Assembly: GCA_963575745.1 (NCBI GenBank)
Contig: CAUYUJ010017660.1
Coordinates: forward strand, 636,501 to 700,500
Length of the DNA stretch: 64,000 nucleotides
Direction of reading: 5' to 3'
DNA from: Prorocentrum cordatum
Taxonomy: Eukaryota; Sar; Dinophyceae; Prorocentrales; Prorocentraceae
Under the pieces are notes generated by a model that worked only from the letters and a program-made list of their open reading frames with translations, did not search any database and was not told the DNA's origin. Position 1 is the first letter of the stretch; every line of letters starts with the position of its first letter. Position numbers and translations under genes: made by a program. Positions 1 through 9,374 of this stretch are shown here, piece after piece.

Positions 1-1866
1 CAGGTTTTGCCTGGGCAGGGCGCAGTGCTGCAGCCACGTTTGGCGGGGGCGTGTGCTGGCGCGGTTGCCAAGCGCGCACGTTCGCATCACGCCATCCTTC
101 GGGGCGCCCAGCCCTGCCACGGTTTGTTGCAGCCCCCTGGGCTGAAGCCGCAGGGGTTATCACTGCGGGCTGGTTGCTGGAGGTGCCATCATGTCGGCCT
201 GAGTAAAGGCCCCAGGCGCGCGTGGACCCTGGCACTGGCGAGGTGGCCCTTAGGGCCTGCACGGGTGCACGCGGGTCGCCGATGACCGCTGGGTGTACCC
301 TGGCGTGGGGGGCGTGGCCGTAGCTGGAGGCGGCTGCTCCAGCAGCCGCGGGCCTTGCGCCTATGGGGCCACGGTAGTAGGCGGCAACCCCGTCGTAGGC
401 CGTGTTACCGCCTGTCGGGACTCGCGCGGGGGAGCGGTAGCGTGGCGTGCCCTGCTGTCCTGCGTCACGTTGGTCCCGCTGCTGGATGCGCTGCTGGTGC
501 TGTTGGTGACGCTGCCAGTCAGCTCTCGAGAGGGGACGGGTGTCGGGGAGAATGGTGGGCACGTCGGGCCGCTGCCAGCCCCGATAGACGTGCTCGAAGG
601 CGTGGTCAGGGTAGGTCCCCCCTACGGGTGAGTATCGCCGCACATGCTCCATGTAGTCGATATTCTGCGGCTCGGAGATCGCCGTGATGTTGACGGCTCG
701 CTGGTGCGCTGGACCATAGAGGCAGAAACTACCACGGTGGTTGCGGTCGTGGTTTAGCTCGGCTTCGGTCGTGGCACGGCTCACCATGGCGTCGCAGAGT
801 CGCATGTCATAGTCGAGAGCTTGAGGCCCAGGACCACCCTCGGCGTCCCAGTACAGTACCACATCTCGCCATCGGGTGCGGGTAGTGTGGATGCGCTCGG
901 CGATCGACTCGCAGACGGTCCTGACCGTGACACGATCCCTGTACATGTTGGTAATGGCTAGGGAGTAGGGTCGGCGGACCGTCTTGTTGAAGGTGAATTC
1001 CTCCTTGAGGGCCTGGTGGGGACTGAAGAGCACGTAGCCTTCCCTCCAAAGCGGTTGGTCGGGGGAAGGTTCTTCGGGCCTCCCCGTTCCTGTGAATCCA
1101 GGTGGCCGCCTTGTGCCGTCAGGCAGTCCCTGCCTGGGGACGCGCCGCGGCTGCGGTGGGAAGTACCATTGACCCTGGAAACCTGCTTGCCCTGGTTGTG
1201 GAGGTTCCCCCCCGGGGCCTGAAGGCGCTCGGGGGGGTTCCTTAAGGTCGTGGAGGGCTGGCGCGTTGCCGAATTGGCGGGCAAGGAAGTGCGGCGGCAT
1301 CCCTGTGGCACGGACGTCGAGCAGGCTGTGTGGACTGGGGGGATGGGGGCACCTGCTGGACAGGCAGCATGTGTCGGAGTCCCTGTTGTCGGTGCTGTAT
1401 GCACACGTCCAACTGTTGCAAGAGTAGTCCGTGGACCGGTCCATAAGTGTACGCAGTCCGCTGCGGGCACAGTCTGGGCACGTTGGTTGGCCCGAGGTGC
1501 CGAGCTGCGTGTTGCGGCGAGCCGCACAGTACTGACAGCATTGGAATCGACACTGTAGGCAAGGCCAGCGTCCTGGTAGAGGCGGGAGCGCATGCTCGTT
1601 TGTGCCTGGGTCGTCTGGGTGGGGTCGAGGGCGATCCCACAAGGGCCAGACGTCAGCAAACCAGGATTGGCCTGTAGTGCGGACAACCTCGGCGGGGAGG
1701 CGAGCGTCCTCGGCATGGCACCTGATCCACTGGGGCCCCATGACCGCTGGTACCATGACGGTGCGCCAGGTGTCGTCCGCTTTGACGTGGACTTGGGTCG
1801 GTGCCCAGAGCTTAGTAGTGGTGTCGCCGTGGTCGTGGTGGAGGATGACCAGCCGTCCCGCCCCGC
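1..1866 (-). CDS. Cys-rich, Pro/Gln-rich continuation of the minus-strand tract, partial at window edge
   Basis: Reading the minus strand by hand gives a frame that stays open from about 1866 to base 1, roughly 600 codons, and runs off the window. It begins just after a frame change near C/G runs at 1856-1864, which joins it to the upstream block. The first half holds a Cys cluster (PCLQCRFQCCQYC) followed by CPDC and further CxxxxC pairs, suggesting a zinc-binding module. The rest is Pro/Gln/Arg-rich with a more structured part around 640-1060 (for example RPYSLAITNMYRDRV). One hairpin element (129-173) is read through. No function is recognised. I infer that it is the C-terminal part of the protein encoded upstream on the same strand. 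The openness is strong evidence of coding; the family is unknown. Confidence 0.6.
129..173. repeat. Hairpin element copy 1
   Basis: Core GCGGCTTCAGCCC on the minus strand, with paired arms CCCCTG/CAGGGG (134-139 and 151-156) and an outer CAGCC/GGCTG pair. It is read in the coding frame as TPAASAQGAA, a different codon phase from the other three copies. Confidence 0.7.
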
Positions 1867-1869
1867 CAC

Positions 1870-2832
1870 CGCAGGGTCAATAACGCGGTGGCCCATGACT
1901 GTCGTCCCCCACGGTAAGTAGGCACCATCGTGTTGATCACCAGGGTCAAGCCAGACCTCGATGCCAGGGGCATTGACACGGGTCCGCACATCACGGACGT
2001 GGTAGGCGAGGACGTGGTAGGCAGTCGGCTCCTCTTCCGTCACAATGTGCTCCCACGTCTCGATGCCACTGTTGTCTGAGGTGGAGTTCCCGCCACTCTG
2101 TCGCGACGAGCGAGAGGCAGATCGTCGTGGGCGGGCACGGCCTCGGGCGAGGGCGGCGGCCGCGCTGATGAGGGAAGGCGTACGGCGTTCGTCGGCTCCA
2201 GATGACGTCGATGAGCGGTCTGGACTGTGCGCCAGGGCTGTGCCTGACTTGTACGTGCGTGGTGGGCCCGACGCCGCCCCAGGGCTGGAGCCGCTGGGGC
2301 GCGACCCGCGTGCGTCAGGGTGCCCCCGCACGGGGACAGCTTGTAAGCCAGTGTACACCAGGTCGATGAGTGGTTTCGGGTCCAGCTGGAGCATGTGAAG
2401 CGAGACGCGTGGGCGGGGCTGGTTAGGGTCATCCCTGGTGGCTGCTTCCGTGTCGTAGTGCTGTTTGGCCCATACTCGCGCTGCCTCTGGCGAGTATAGT
2501 GCCTGCGGCGGTGGCCATGCTGCCGCGATGGCTGGTCTGCGCCTGGTGCTAGCTTCCTGGTCGTGAGCTTCAGCCGCCTCACGGAGATCTGGATGATCGT
2601 AGCCAGCGATGTGGAGGGCGTGCGCGCAGTCGCCCATGCCTTAGGCGTGTGGAAGGGCACGGCACCTGGAAGCAGCTTCTGTGGGGGCACACCAGTCCAT
2701 GCGGATGAGGAGGCTCAGGACCCGAGGGTAAATGAGGCGCGCTCCGTGGGCCTCCCCTTTCACGTAGTTGTGCCTGTTTTCCCCGCGCGGTGGTTGGGTG
2801 GCCTCGCACATCCAGAGTGCGATGGGTCCCAC
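1870..2832 (-). CDS. Middle block of the minus-strand tract with an in-frame stop
   Basis: This block shares one frame from 2832 to about 1870 except for a TAA at 2638-2640. The part upstream of the stop (LIYPRVLSLLIRMDWCAP) continues the ADP-ribosyltransferase-like region of the ORF above it in the neighbouring frame. The part downstream begins GDCAHALHIAGYDHPDL and becomes Ser/Arg-rich, then more structured again (EEPTAYHVLAYHV). The border with the upstream ORF is a frame change near 2840-2870, a stretch rich in short C/G runs. The overlapping reading frame at 2040-2690 is a shadow. Either this copy is a pseudogene or the assembly carries indels. Function is inferred only through continuity with the flanking blocks. 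Confidence 0.55.
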
Positions 2833-5800
2833 GCGAGGGTGTCGTCTTCAAGACTGTAGGGCGGGTGGGGCGGCATTGCGTACCACGCGGCCAGCGAAGG
2901 GTGCACGCTCGCGTACGTGCGGCCAACGTTGGTGCCAGTTCGGCCCTTCGCTTCACGGCGGGGACCTGGCAAGAGGTGCCCTACACTGGCAGCAAGACGG
3001 GCCGCAAGGTCGCCGCGGGTCCCATGCCAGAAGACAGTGGGCGCGTCGGTGGTGGGTTGGCGGAGGTCCCACGTGAGGTATGGGAAGATTGTCTCGCCTG
3101 AGTTCCCGCCCGAGTCTTCCAGCACCCAAGTGAGGCGGTTCGGTGGCCTCTGCATGATGTCCTTCCACGGCCCCAGCGCTTGGAGTGTTGGATCATGAGT
3201 AAATCGAGGATGGTCGTGGAGTCGCAGAGCGTCTTTGATGTCCTCTGTAGACACGCCACTGTTACCTAGCGCAAAGCCGTTTTGATACAGGGCGTTAAGT
3301 GTGCTCTTCGGCGGCACGGGGACCGCTGGGTCGCGCTGGATAGTGTTGCGTAAGTTTCGTGTCGGTGGCTTGAGGGCTGTGTAAGGCATACCAGGGCCTG
3401 AAGGCGCCTGGGGCCTGTTGGGCGATGCATAGCGCGCTCGCCGCCGTGGTGGTTGGGTGTCCGCGTCGGGGGAGGAACCACGAGCATCAGCATGTCGGAA
3501 GATGGACCACGGGCTATCGTGGGTGCACTCACGCGTTTCCCTTGCCTCGGTGTCGCTGCCGTGTGCTGTGGCATCCTCGTTAGTCGGTAGGTTACCGAAT
3601 GCCGCGCCGCTCTTGGAGCCGTCTCGTGGAGACGGGCTGGTCGATCTTGGTGTGACAGACGTGGCTCGCGATACGGCGGCAGTGACTTCGACGATGGCGG
3701 CGGTGGTGGCGGTAGTGACATCGGCGACTGCGGCGGCAACTGCTGCGGCGTAGTGTTCCTGTAGCAGCGGATGTCGGAGTGCGTGCACATGCTGGTCGTC
3801 GTGTTGGTCGGCGAGCGTGCACGGCATTTTGTATGTGGCCTCGTCCCGCGGCCTTCTGCTCGGTTGGCAACAGCGGAGGCACCACTGGGCTGTGGATGAG
3901 TCCAGGGCCCGCGCACAGATGCGGGCTCCTACGTGTCCGACAGCTCCCTGGGCAAGAAGTTTGGCGCCGACGAGTAGAAGACCACACGCGACTCCACCCG
4001 TGGCAATAGCCCCTAGCTTGCCGCTGGCCCATTTCAGGACACCCCCGAGACCGACCCCGACTGCAGTGGCTCCGCCCGAGACGCTATCTCTGAGTTTGAC
4101 GCTGGTCCATTTGAGAGTGGCCCACAAAGTGGACGTGACATTGTATGTCGTTTTGCGTCGGGATGTGGTGGGCACCGATGTGCCTGGTGCCGTCGCTTTG
4201 CGTCGTCGTCGTTGTCGGTAGCTGGGGTCTCGGCTCGGTGTCGGCAAGTACCCATCGATCTGGTCCTTGTACGGCATTGCTATCGCGATGGCGTACGTGG
4301 CCACCAAGAGGCAGATGAGGCAGCCACAATGTCGTGATGCCGCTGCGCTGTGCTGGGGCTCGTGGGGACCGCTGGCATCTGGGTACTCATCATCGATGGG
4401 GTCGTTGTCGATGTCGGCCAGCCAGTGGTCAATGGCACTGGGGTTGGAGTCAGTCACGTTGTCACGGTGTACGGAGGTGAAGGGCGTGGTGCTGCCACCT
4501 GCGGTCTGGGGATGTCCAGGTCTAGCCAGTGGTGCAGCGGGGCTGAAGCCGCCACTGCACGGGCTGGCATGAGCTGGCGATGCAGTGGAATGGCTTGTCG
4601 CGTCAGCGGCAGCGACGCCTTCAGCGTCGTTGAGCTGTGCGCCGGGGTCGGCCTGAGCTGAGTTGTGGGGCGGACTGCTGTGCAACGAGGTGTGCCCAAA
4701 GTAGGGTTCACTGTCGCGGTCACGCTGGGCCGAGTCGCCTGGTGGTGTCGTGCCGTCTCGATCTTGGGTATCGATGCCGTCCTGGCTATCGTCCGACGCG
4801 TGGAACGAGTCCATGGATATGTTGCCGATATCGCTGGCCGCGATGTGCTGTAGCAGCCATGATACGGGATCATCTGCGGCCTGATCTGTGCCGTCCATCG
4901 GCGCCGCGGCGAGCTCCGCCTCGACGAGCGGCAGCATGTCTGGCGGTTGGTGCAGGATCACGTCGGCGAGGTACGCCATGGCGTCTTGGTCGGGTGGAGG
5001 GAGGCCTCTTGGCAGCAAAGCATGGGCCCGTGAGAGGTATGGCGGCAAAGGTGCCATGAAAGCCTCAGGACCGACGAGCGTGGCACGAGCGCCCTGGTAT
5101 TCCAGAAGGAGGCCAAAGTAGCGGGTGGTGTACTCGCGGCTGCTCTGGATACGAGTGAGGTTGCGGTTGATGCGCTGCCTGTCGGGGCCCGCTCTGTGCC
5201 AGATGTCCTCGCACATGTCGACCGCGGTGCGCTGACGCAGGGCGTCGGTTGTGTCCTCAGAATCCTCCTGGAAGAGGTGATCGTACTGTGGCAGATGAAG
5301 CGTCGCCAGGATGTACGGGACGCAGTCCTCGAGCCATGCCCAGAACATGTCCTGGTTGTCCTCACCTGGTGCCCACGCCGCTGCACACGGTATGAGCCGG
5401 GCGCGGATCATCATCAGGTGCCAGAAAGCAGGGTCCTCCTCTGGTTCGCCCCTATCGCACAGGGGAGTGGTGAGACCCGTAGGGCAATAGCGGGGCACAA
5501 CAGCGGGGCTGAAGCCGCCACTGTGTGCCTGGCCTATGCCGCACGGACCCGCGGCAACGGTGCCGTTCACGATCGGGTCCAAAATGGTGCAGTGATCGTA
5601 CTTGTAGATGCTGTCATCGTAGAGGTAGAAAAGGGTCCCACGTTCAGCGTGTCGCAGGAAAACCTTACCTCCATGCTGGGGCGCACCGCCTGAAGACGGG
5701 TGTGCTCCAGCGAGCGAGGGGAGGGCCAGGCTGCAGGCAAGGCGCCACAGGATGGCGAGGCCTGGCGGGCGGCGCGAGCGATGAGCCAAAAGCTGCATGT

Positions 5801-5858
5801 CAGCACGCATCCTCAGATACCCCTGCATGCTCATGTACATTGCAACAAACACCCCCAC
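2760..5858 (-). CDS. Large ORF (~1,030 aa) with membrane-like segments and an ADP-ribosyltransferase-like motif
   Basis: An ATG-started ORF with no close relative that I can name. N-terminal residues 1-55 contain a hydrophobic stretch (LAILWRLACSLALPSLAGA) that could be a signal or membrane anchor. Around residues 150-250 is a structured region with CVPYILATLHLP and RQRTAVDMCEDIWHRA. Mid-protein there are hydrophobic segments (CGCLICLLVATYAIAIAM, then GGVACGLLLVGAKLLA). Near residue 945 lies WHGTRGDLA, followed by GTNVGRTYASVHPSLAAWY, resembling the H...Y-S pattern of PARP/ADP-ribosyltransferase folds. The natural C-terminus probably continues in the next frame below 2840. It shares its frame with the ORF ending at 6012. 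Two hairpin elements (4526-4567 and 5492-5532) are translated within it. Catalytic activity is inference only. Confidence 0.65.
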   Translation of the reverse strand: MGVFVAMYMSMQGYLRMRADMQLLAHRSRRPPGLAILWRLACSLALPSLAGAHPSSGGAPQHGGKVFLRHAERGTLFYLYDDSIYKYDHCTILDPIVNGTVAAGPCGIGQAHSGGFSPAVVPRYCPTGLTTPLCDRGEPEEDPAFWHLMMIRARLIPCAAAWAPGEDNQDMFWAWLEDCVPYILATLHLPQYDHLFQEDSEDTTDALRQRTAVDMCEDIWHRAGPDRQRINRNLTRIQSSREYTTRYFGLLLEYQGARATLVGPEAFMAPLPPYLSRAHALLPRGLPPPDQDAMAYLADVILHQPPDMLPLVEAELAAAPMDGTDQAADDPVSWLLQHIAASDIGNISMDSFHASDDSQDGIDTQDRDGTTPPGDSAQRDRDSEPYFGHTSLHSSPPHNSAQADPGAQLNDAEGVAAADATSHSTASPAHASPCSGGFSPAAPLARPGHPQTAGGSTTPFTSVHRDNVTDSNPSAIDHWLADIDNDPIDDEYPDASGPHEPQHSAAASRHCGCLICLLVATYAIAIAMPYKDQIDGYLPTPSRDPSYRQRRRRKATAPGTSVPTTSRRKTTYNVTSTLWATLKWTSVKLRDSVSGGATAVGVGLGGVLKWASGKLGAIATGGVACGLLLVGAKLLAQGAVGHVGARICARALDSSTAQWCLRCCQPSRRPRDEATYKMPCTLADQHDDQHVHALRHPLLQEHYAAAVAAAVADVTTATTAAIVEVTAAVSRATSVTPRSTSPSPRDGSKSGAAFGNLPTNEDATAHGSDTEARETRECTHDSPWSIFRHADARGSSPDADTQPPRRRARYASPNRPQAPSGPGMPYTALKPPTRNLRNTIQRDPAVPVPPKSTLNALYQNGFALGNSGVSTEDIKDALRLHDHPRFTHDPTLQALGPWKDIMQRPPNRLTWVLEDSGGNSGETIFPYLTWDLRQPTTDAPTVFWHGTRGDLAARLAASVGHLLPGPRREAKGRTGTNVGRTYASVHPSLAAWYAMPPHPPYSLEDDTLAWDPSHSGCARPPNHRAGKTGTTT
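4526..4567. repeat. Hairpin element copy 2
   Basis: Core GGCGGCTTCAGCCCCGC on the minus strand between arms GTGCAG and CTGCAC, read in frame as CSGGFSPAAP. The conserved flank GCCAGCCCG precedes it on the minus strand. Confidence 0.75.
5492..5532. repeat. Hairpin element copy 3
   Basis: Same core as copy 2, with different arms (GGCACA and TGTGCC) that still pair. Read in frame as HSGGFSPAVV. Confidence 0.75.
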
Positions 5859-6011
5859 AGCAAGATGACAGGTGTCCCTACACCAGATAGCTTGCTCGTG
5901 CTGCTGCCAAAACTGACATGATATGACAAGAAAGAGATACGACGCGAAGAGAGAAAAGATGCCTCTGAAGGCGCTTCCTCGGAGGGCTGAGGCAGGCTCT
6001 CTGAGGCACCT

Positions 6012-7432
6012 TCAATAGGGTTCCTGAGTGGCCCGACCCTTGTCTTTGCCTTTGTCAGCCCCTGGGGGCCCCGTCCCTGGGGTGACCTGGCCTGGCTGGT
6101 CAATCCACCCGCAGACAGCCACGGGATCGGCAACTGATGTAGCTTCTTCTTTTTTTGTTTCGAGGGTGGCCATTTGTGGCAGGTGGATGGTGCCCCCCGT
6201 GAGGTGCCCGAGGAGGGCCTGGATGTCGCCACGCAGTGCAGCAGCTTCGGTAGTTGCCGTCTGTTGCTGAGTGACGACGGTGGCAAGCCCTCGTTCCAAA
6301 CCTGAAACGTGCTCCGTGAGTGTGGCCTGGGATGAGAGAACGCCCGCAAGCTGAACCTGCTTGTTATCCACCGTGTTGGCAAGCAGCTCGTGCTGTTGTT
6401 CCATGTGTTGGATGCGGGTCGTGGCGGCATCGGACAGTTTAGGGGCCGTTGCGAAGCGTTCGCCGAGGGTGTTAAGTTCGTGAGATGCCACGCTGAATTC
6501 ATCACCTGATGAAAGGATCTCGACGTCGTCAGCGTCGCCTGGTACCTCGGCGGCTGTGGCAGCGTCCCCTTCCGTGTGGCCCCCGCCTTCAGCCGCCACC
6601 GTGCCAAGTTGCGGGTCATGACCACCTGGTCCTTGGACGGACGTCTGCTCGGCAGCTCCATCCGTGCCGTGCGGGGGTGCAGAGGAGCTGCGGCCTGGGG
6701 CGCCGTGTGATCTTGCGTGCGGCGTGGCGTCGCGTTTCCCACTGGAGGATCGGTGGCGCTTGGCAAGAGGCTCCTCCTTGGGGATCAGGAGCGGTGCGAC
6801 GCCCTTGCCTTTGGGCGTGGCAGTCATGAGGTCGTGGAGGTAAGGGCTCTGGGCCGCTTTGGTTAGAAGTGTGCCCGTGGCGGGGCTGAAGCCGCCACCA
6901 CGGGCTGGCGGCGTCACAGGCTCTGTGATAGTGGTAGGGGTGACAATGGTAACGTTGTCCCTCTTCGGCACCACCTCAGCCAACGGGGCCTCGGTGATGC
7001 TCCACGGGATGGGGCACCCTGCGACCTGTACCGTATATGTGGGTGGGGGACGATGTGCGCGCACTAAGGCAAACTGAGCCGAAGTGGCTGGGTCCCAAGC
7101 GGTGTGGTAGACCTCACAGTCCCATTTGACGGACGGGCCCGTGAGAGTCTTAGCAAGCTGGGTCAGCGTGGCGTGGCGTGCCGCAATGCCAGTGATGCGG
7201 TATCGCGTCTTGGCGAGGGTGGCTTCTCAGCCACGGATGCTGACGGCAGCAGCCTTGGCGGCGTCTGACCCTCGTGCAACACGGATCCCCAATAAGCCTG
7301 ACTTGCCGTGCCTGACGACTCCTAGGGCCTTGAAGTCCACCGACTTCTGGAACGCATCTGCCATCGTGATGGGTTGGTCCTCAGGGAACCACACGGTCTG
7401 GTACATGTCTGCAGTGGGTTGTGTTTTTTGTT
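6012..7432 (-). CDS. Coiled-coil block of the minus-strand tract
   Basis: Open from about 7410 to a stop at 6012 apart from one in-frame TGA at 7227-7229. The N-terminal part (GPSVKWDCEVYHTAW, then PPPTYTVQVAGCPIPW) looks like a small folded domain. It is followed by a Ser/Pro-rich linker with basic patches (LAKRHRSSSGKRD), then an acidic stretch, then about 120 residues with heptad-like hydrophobic spacing (LNTLGERFATAPKLSDAA and onward), likely a coiled coil. It ends in a Lys/Gly-rich tail. The arrangement recalls ORF1 proteins of non-LTR elements, but no RNA-binding motif is certain. It lies 150 bp upstream of, and in the same frame as, the 5858 ORF. Hairpin copy 4 is translated inside it. 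It starts at the edge of an A-rich insert (sense strand). Confidence 0.6.
6871..6908. repeat. Hairpin element copy 4
   Basis: Core GGCGGCTTCAGCCCCGCC on the minus strand with arms CCCG/CGGG and TGGCGG/CCGCCA. Read in frame as RGGGFSPATG. Confidence 0.75.
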
Positions 7433-7480
7433 TAATATCTCTATTTTATTTTTTTTTTATCTTTTTATTTTTTTTTTTTA

Positions 7481-7512
<32 letters not shown>

Positions 7513-7620
7513 TTTTTTTTTATTTTATTTTTGTTTTTTTTTCTTTCTTTTATATTTTTTTCGCTTGTCTTTTTTTTTTTTTTTTTTTTTTCTCCTGCAC
7601 CTTTTTTATTATTTTTTTAC
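7433..7620. repeat. T-rich insert (A-rich on the coding strand)
   Basis: About 190 bp that is almost entirely T with scattered A, C and G. It separates two coding blocks of the minus-strand tract. It may be an intron or a degenerate poly-A insertion. Confidence 0.7.
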
Positions 7621-7621
7621 G

Positions 7622-8115
7622 TTGCTGAGGTCGTAGGTGGCGCCGAGTTGCCCTGAACCCGCCAAGACCTTGTCGACCGCTTGAAGACTGACGCCGAAGG
7701 TGGCAGCCAGGGACCTCTTTCCGACGCCCGATCCATACCTGCCTAGGCTTTTGCAGGGTTCGAGGATGGTGACGGCTTTAAAGTTGCCGTGGAAGAGGGC
7801 CTTGAAGGTGTCCTGGAGCTGACTATCGAGCACCTGGCGGCGAGCGTCTTTCTTGGACTCCCTGTGCTTTTGGTTTTTGGCGCGCCTTGTCCTGTGGAGG
7901 GGAGTCCCTTCGGAAAGGACCCTTGGCGCGTGGACCACCGTTCACGGGGGCACCTCCCGAGAACTGGTCCTCGAAGGCCTGATGCATGGAGGGGACTGCG
8001 GCGATGGCTTCGGTTTCATGTATGGTCACCCGAATCCAGCATACGTGGTCGGCAGGATCGATGGTGGCGACGGCTACTTTTTCCGTGCAGGCGACTTCCT
8101 GGGTGCCCAGCTTAT
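7622..8115 (-). CDS. Second coding block of the minus-strand tract, one frame change
   Basis: The upstream half (about 8115-7930) reads in one frame with a folded-looking segment (VAVATIDPADHVCWIRV, then ETEAIAAVPSMHQAFE). The downstream half (7938-7625) reads in another, with a basic stretch (RRAKNQKHRESKKDARRQ) followed by helical sequence (VLDSQLQDTFKALF) and SLAATFGVSLQAVDKVLAG. The switch lies in 7870-7950, where a G5 run occurs. Both ends abut T-rich inserts. I do not recognise a family. Its position between two blocks of the same strand suggests one protein, with the inserts as introns. Confidence 0.45.
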
Positions 8116-8272
8116 GGTTACTTTGGTTTGTTGTTGGGTATTTTGGTTTGGTTGTGTTTTTTTTTTCTGTTGGTTTGGTTGTGGTACACGGTCACGGCGG
8201 ACGTGCGTGTGGGACCACTTTTGGGCGCCGTTTTTTCTTATTTTTTGTTTTTTTTTTTTGGGTGACGCTTCA
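8116..8272. repeat. T-rich insert between coding blocks
   Basis: T/G-rich stretch with several T8-T10 runs. On the coding (minus) strand it is A/C-rich and carries stops. It is a probable intron between the first and second blocks. Confidence 0.5.
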
Positions 8273-8870
8273 GCACGGGGACGGCGAGCTCGGTACCGAC
8301 GTAGTTATCGTTTTTTTGGCCCATGACAGCAATCGCAAGCTGACCCGTGGTACGCTTACCCTGCACGAGGTGGTGTTGCAGCAGCCGTTCTCCGCTCTCG
8401 TAGTCGTGGAGGCTGATACTGGGCTTGTACGTCTTGCCGTCGTCAAGTGATGTGGGTTCGGCGAGGACTGGGACCTTCCAGAAAGCCGGGTCCAAGGCAA
8501 TGAATTGGGCGTCCGCAGCCTGAAGACGTGCGGACGCAGCTGGTGGGTGTGATGTGTCACCACCAATGCGCTTAGGCTTGCTGCGCTGGTGGTGATCCAG
8601 CGTGTAGCTGATCTGGTTGGCGGCACACATGCGGATCAAGGCACTGCCGAGCTGCTTTGTGTTGGTCTTGTGCATGTCGTACGTGGCCTGCAGCTCGTCC
8701 GCGTTCAGCTCGGCGAGCCCGTTGTATGCGGCCGTGGGGCGGTCAGACCCCGCTTGCTTGAAAGCTGCAATGCAGTCCTGCTTGCGTTGGAGGGGAGACC
8801 CTTCAGCTGCAGGACGTGAGCTCGGCGGCTGCTTGGAAGAGCGACGGCGCTCCGGCTTGCCGGGGGCCAT
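8238..8870 (-). CDS. N-terminal basic block of the minus-strand tract
   Basis: The start chosen is the ATG at 8868-8870 (MAPGKPERRR); the open frame extends further upstream only through a (CT)n leader. About 200 residues: a basic Ser/Pro-rich N-terminus, then helical sequence (QRKQDCIAAFKQAG, LNADELQATYDMHKTN), then a mixed domain (AQFIALDPAFWKVPVLA, SISLHDYESGERLLQHH, QLAIAVMGQKNDNYVG). The frame ends in Lys codons where the A-rich insert begins. No family is recognised. It probably forms one transcript with the blocks below it. The (GA)n on the plus strand immediately upstream would be a CT-rich 5' leader on the sense strand. Confidence 0.55.
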   Translation of the reverse strand: MAPGKPERRRSSKQPPSSRPAAEGSPLQRKQDCIAAFKQAGSDRPTAAYNGLAELNADELQATYDMHKTNTKQLGSALIRMCAANQISYTLDHHQRSKPKRIGGDTSHPPAASARLQAADAQFIALDPAFWKVPVLAEPTSLDDGKTYKPSISLHDYESGERLLQHHLVQGKRTTGQLAIAVMGQKNDNYVGTELAVPVLKRHPKKKNKK

Positions 8871-9019
8871 TGCGGCGGGCGCTCTGGTGGGGAGAGAGGT
8901 GGCGCGAATCAGTAGGGTCCTGCTGGGACCCCTCCGGTCTCGCGAGGCCTGGGAGTCTGACTCCGAGGCGGGGCGCTTCGCGTCGCGGCTGCGGTCTGAG
9001 TGCAGGGCACTCTCGAGCC

Positions 9020-9145
<126 letters not shown>

Positions 9146-9374
9146 AGACACATAAACAATAACGAAACAACGGAGGTGGCGAGCATGGCGAGGTAGAAAA
9201 AGAGGAAGACCGAAGGGATGAGTGAGGGTGGCGAGTAGCGACGGCGACGGCGAGGAAGGAAGGTGCCGGAGAAGAGAGGGGGAGAGGAAGAGGATGAGGG
9301 AGAGGAGGAAGCTACTTAGATGCAGGAGGAGCGAAACAAGGAGGAGGAGACAAATCAGGGAACCCAGCGTCTGG

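Noticed and set aside
2040-2690. A 216-residue overlapping minus-strand ORF
   Set aside because: It overlaps the better-supported frame that continues the large ORF and has no folded-looking segments.
6574-6598. A possible fifth hairpin copy with CCTTCAGCCGCCAC
   Set aside because: The core order differs from the other copies and the arms do not pair in the same way.
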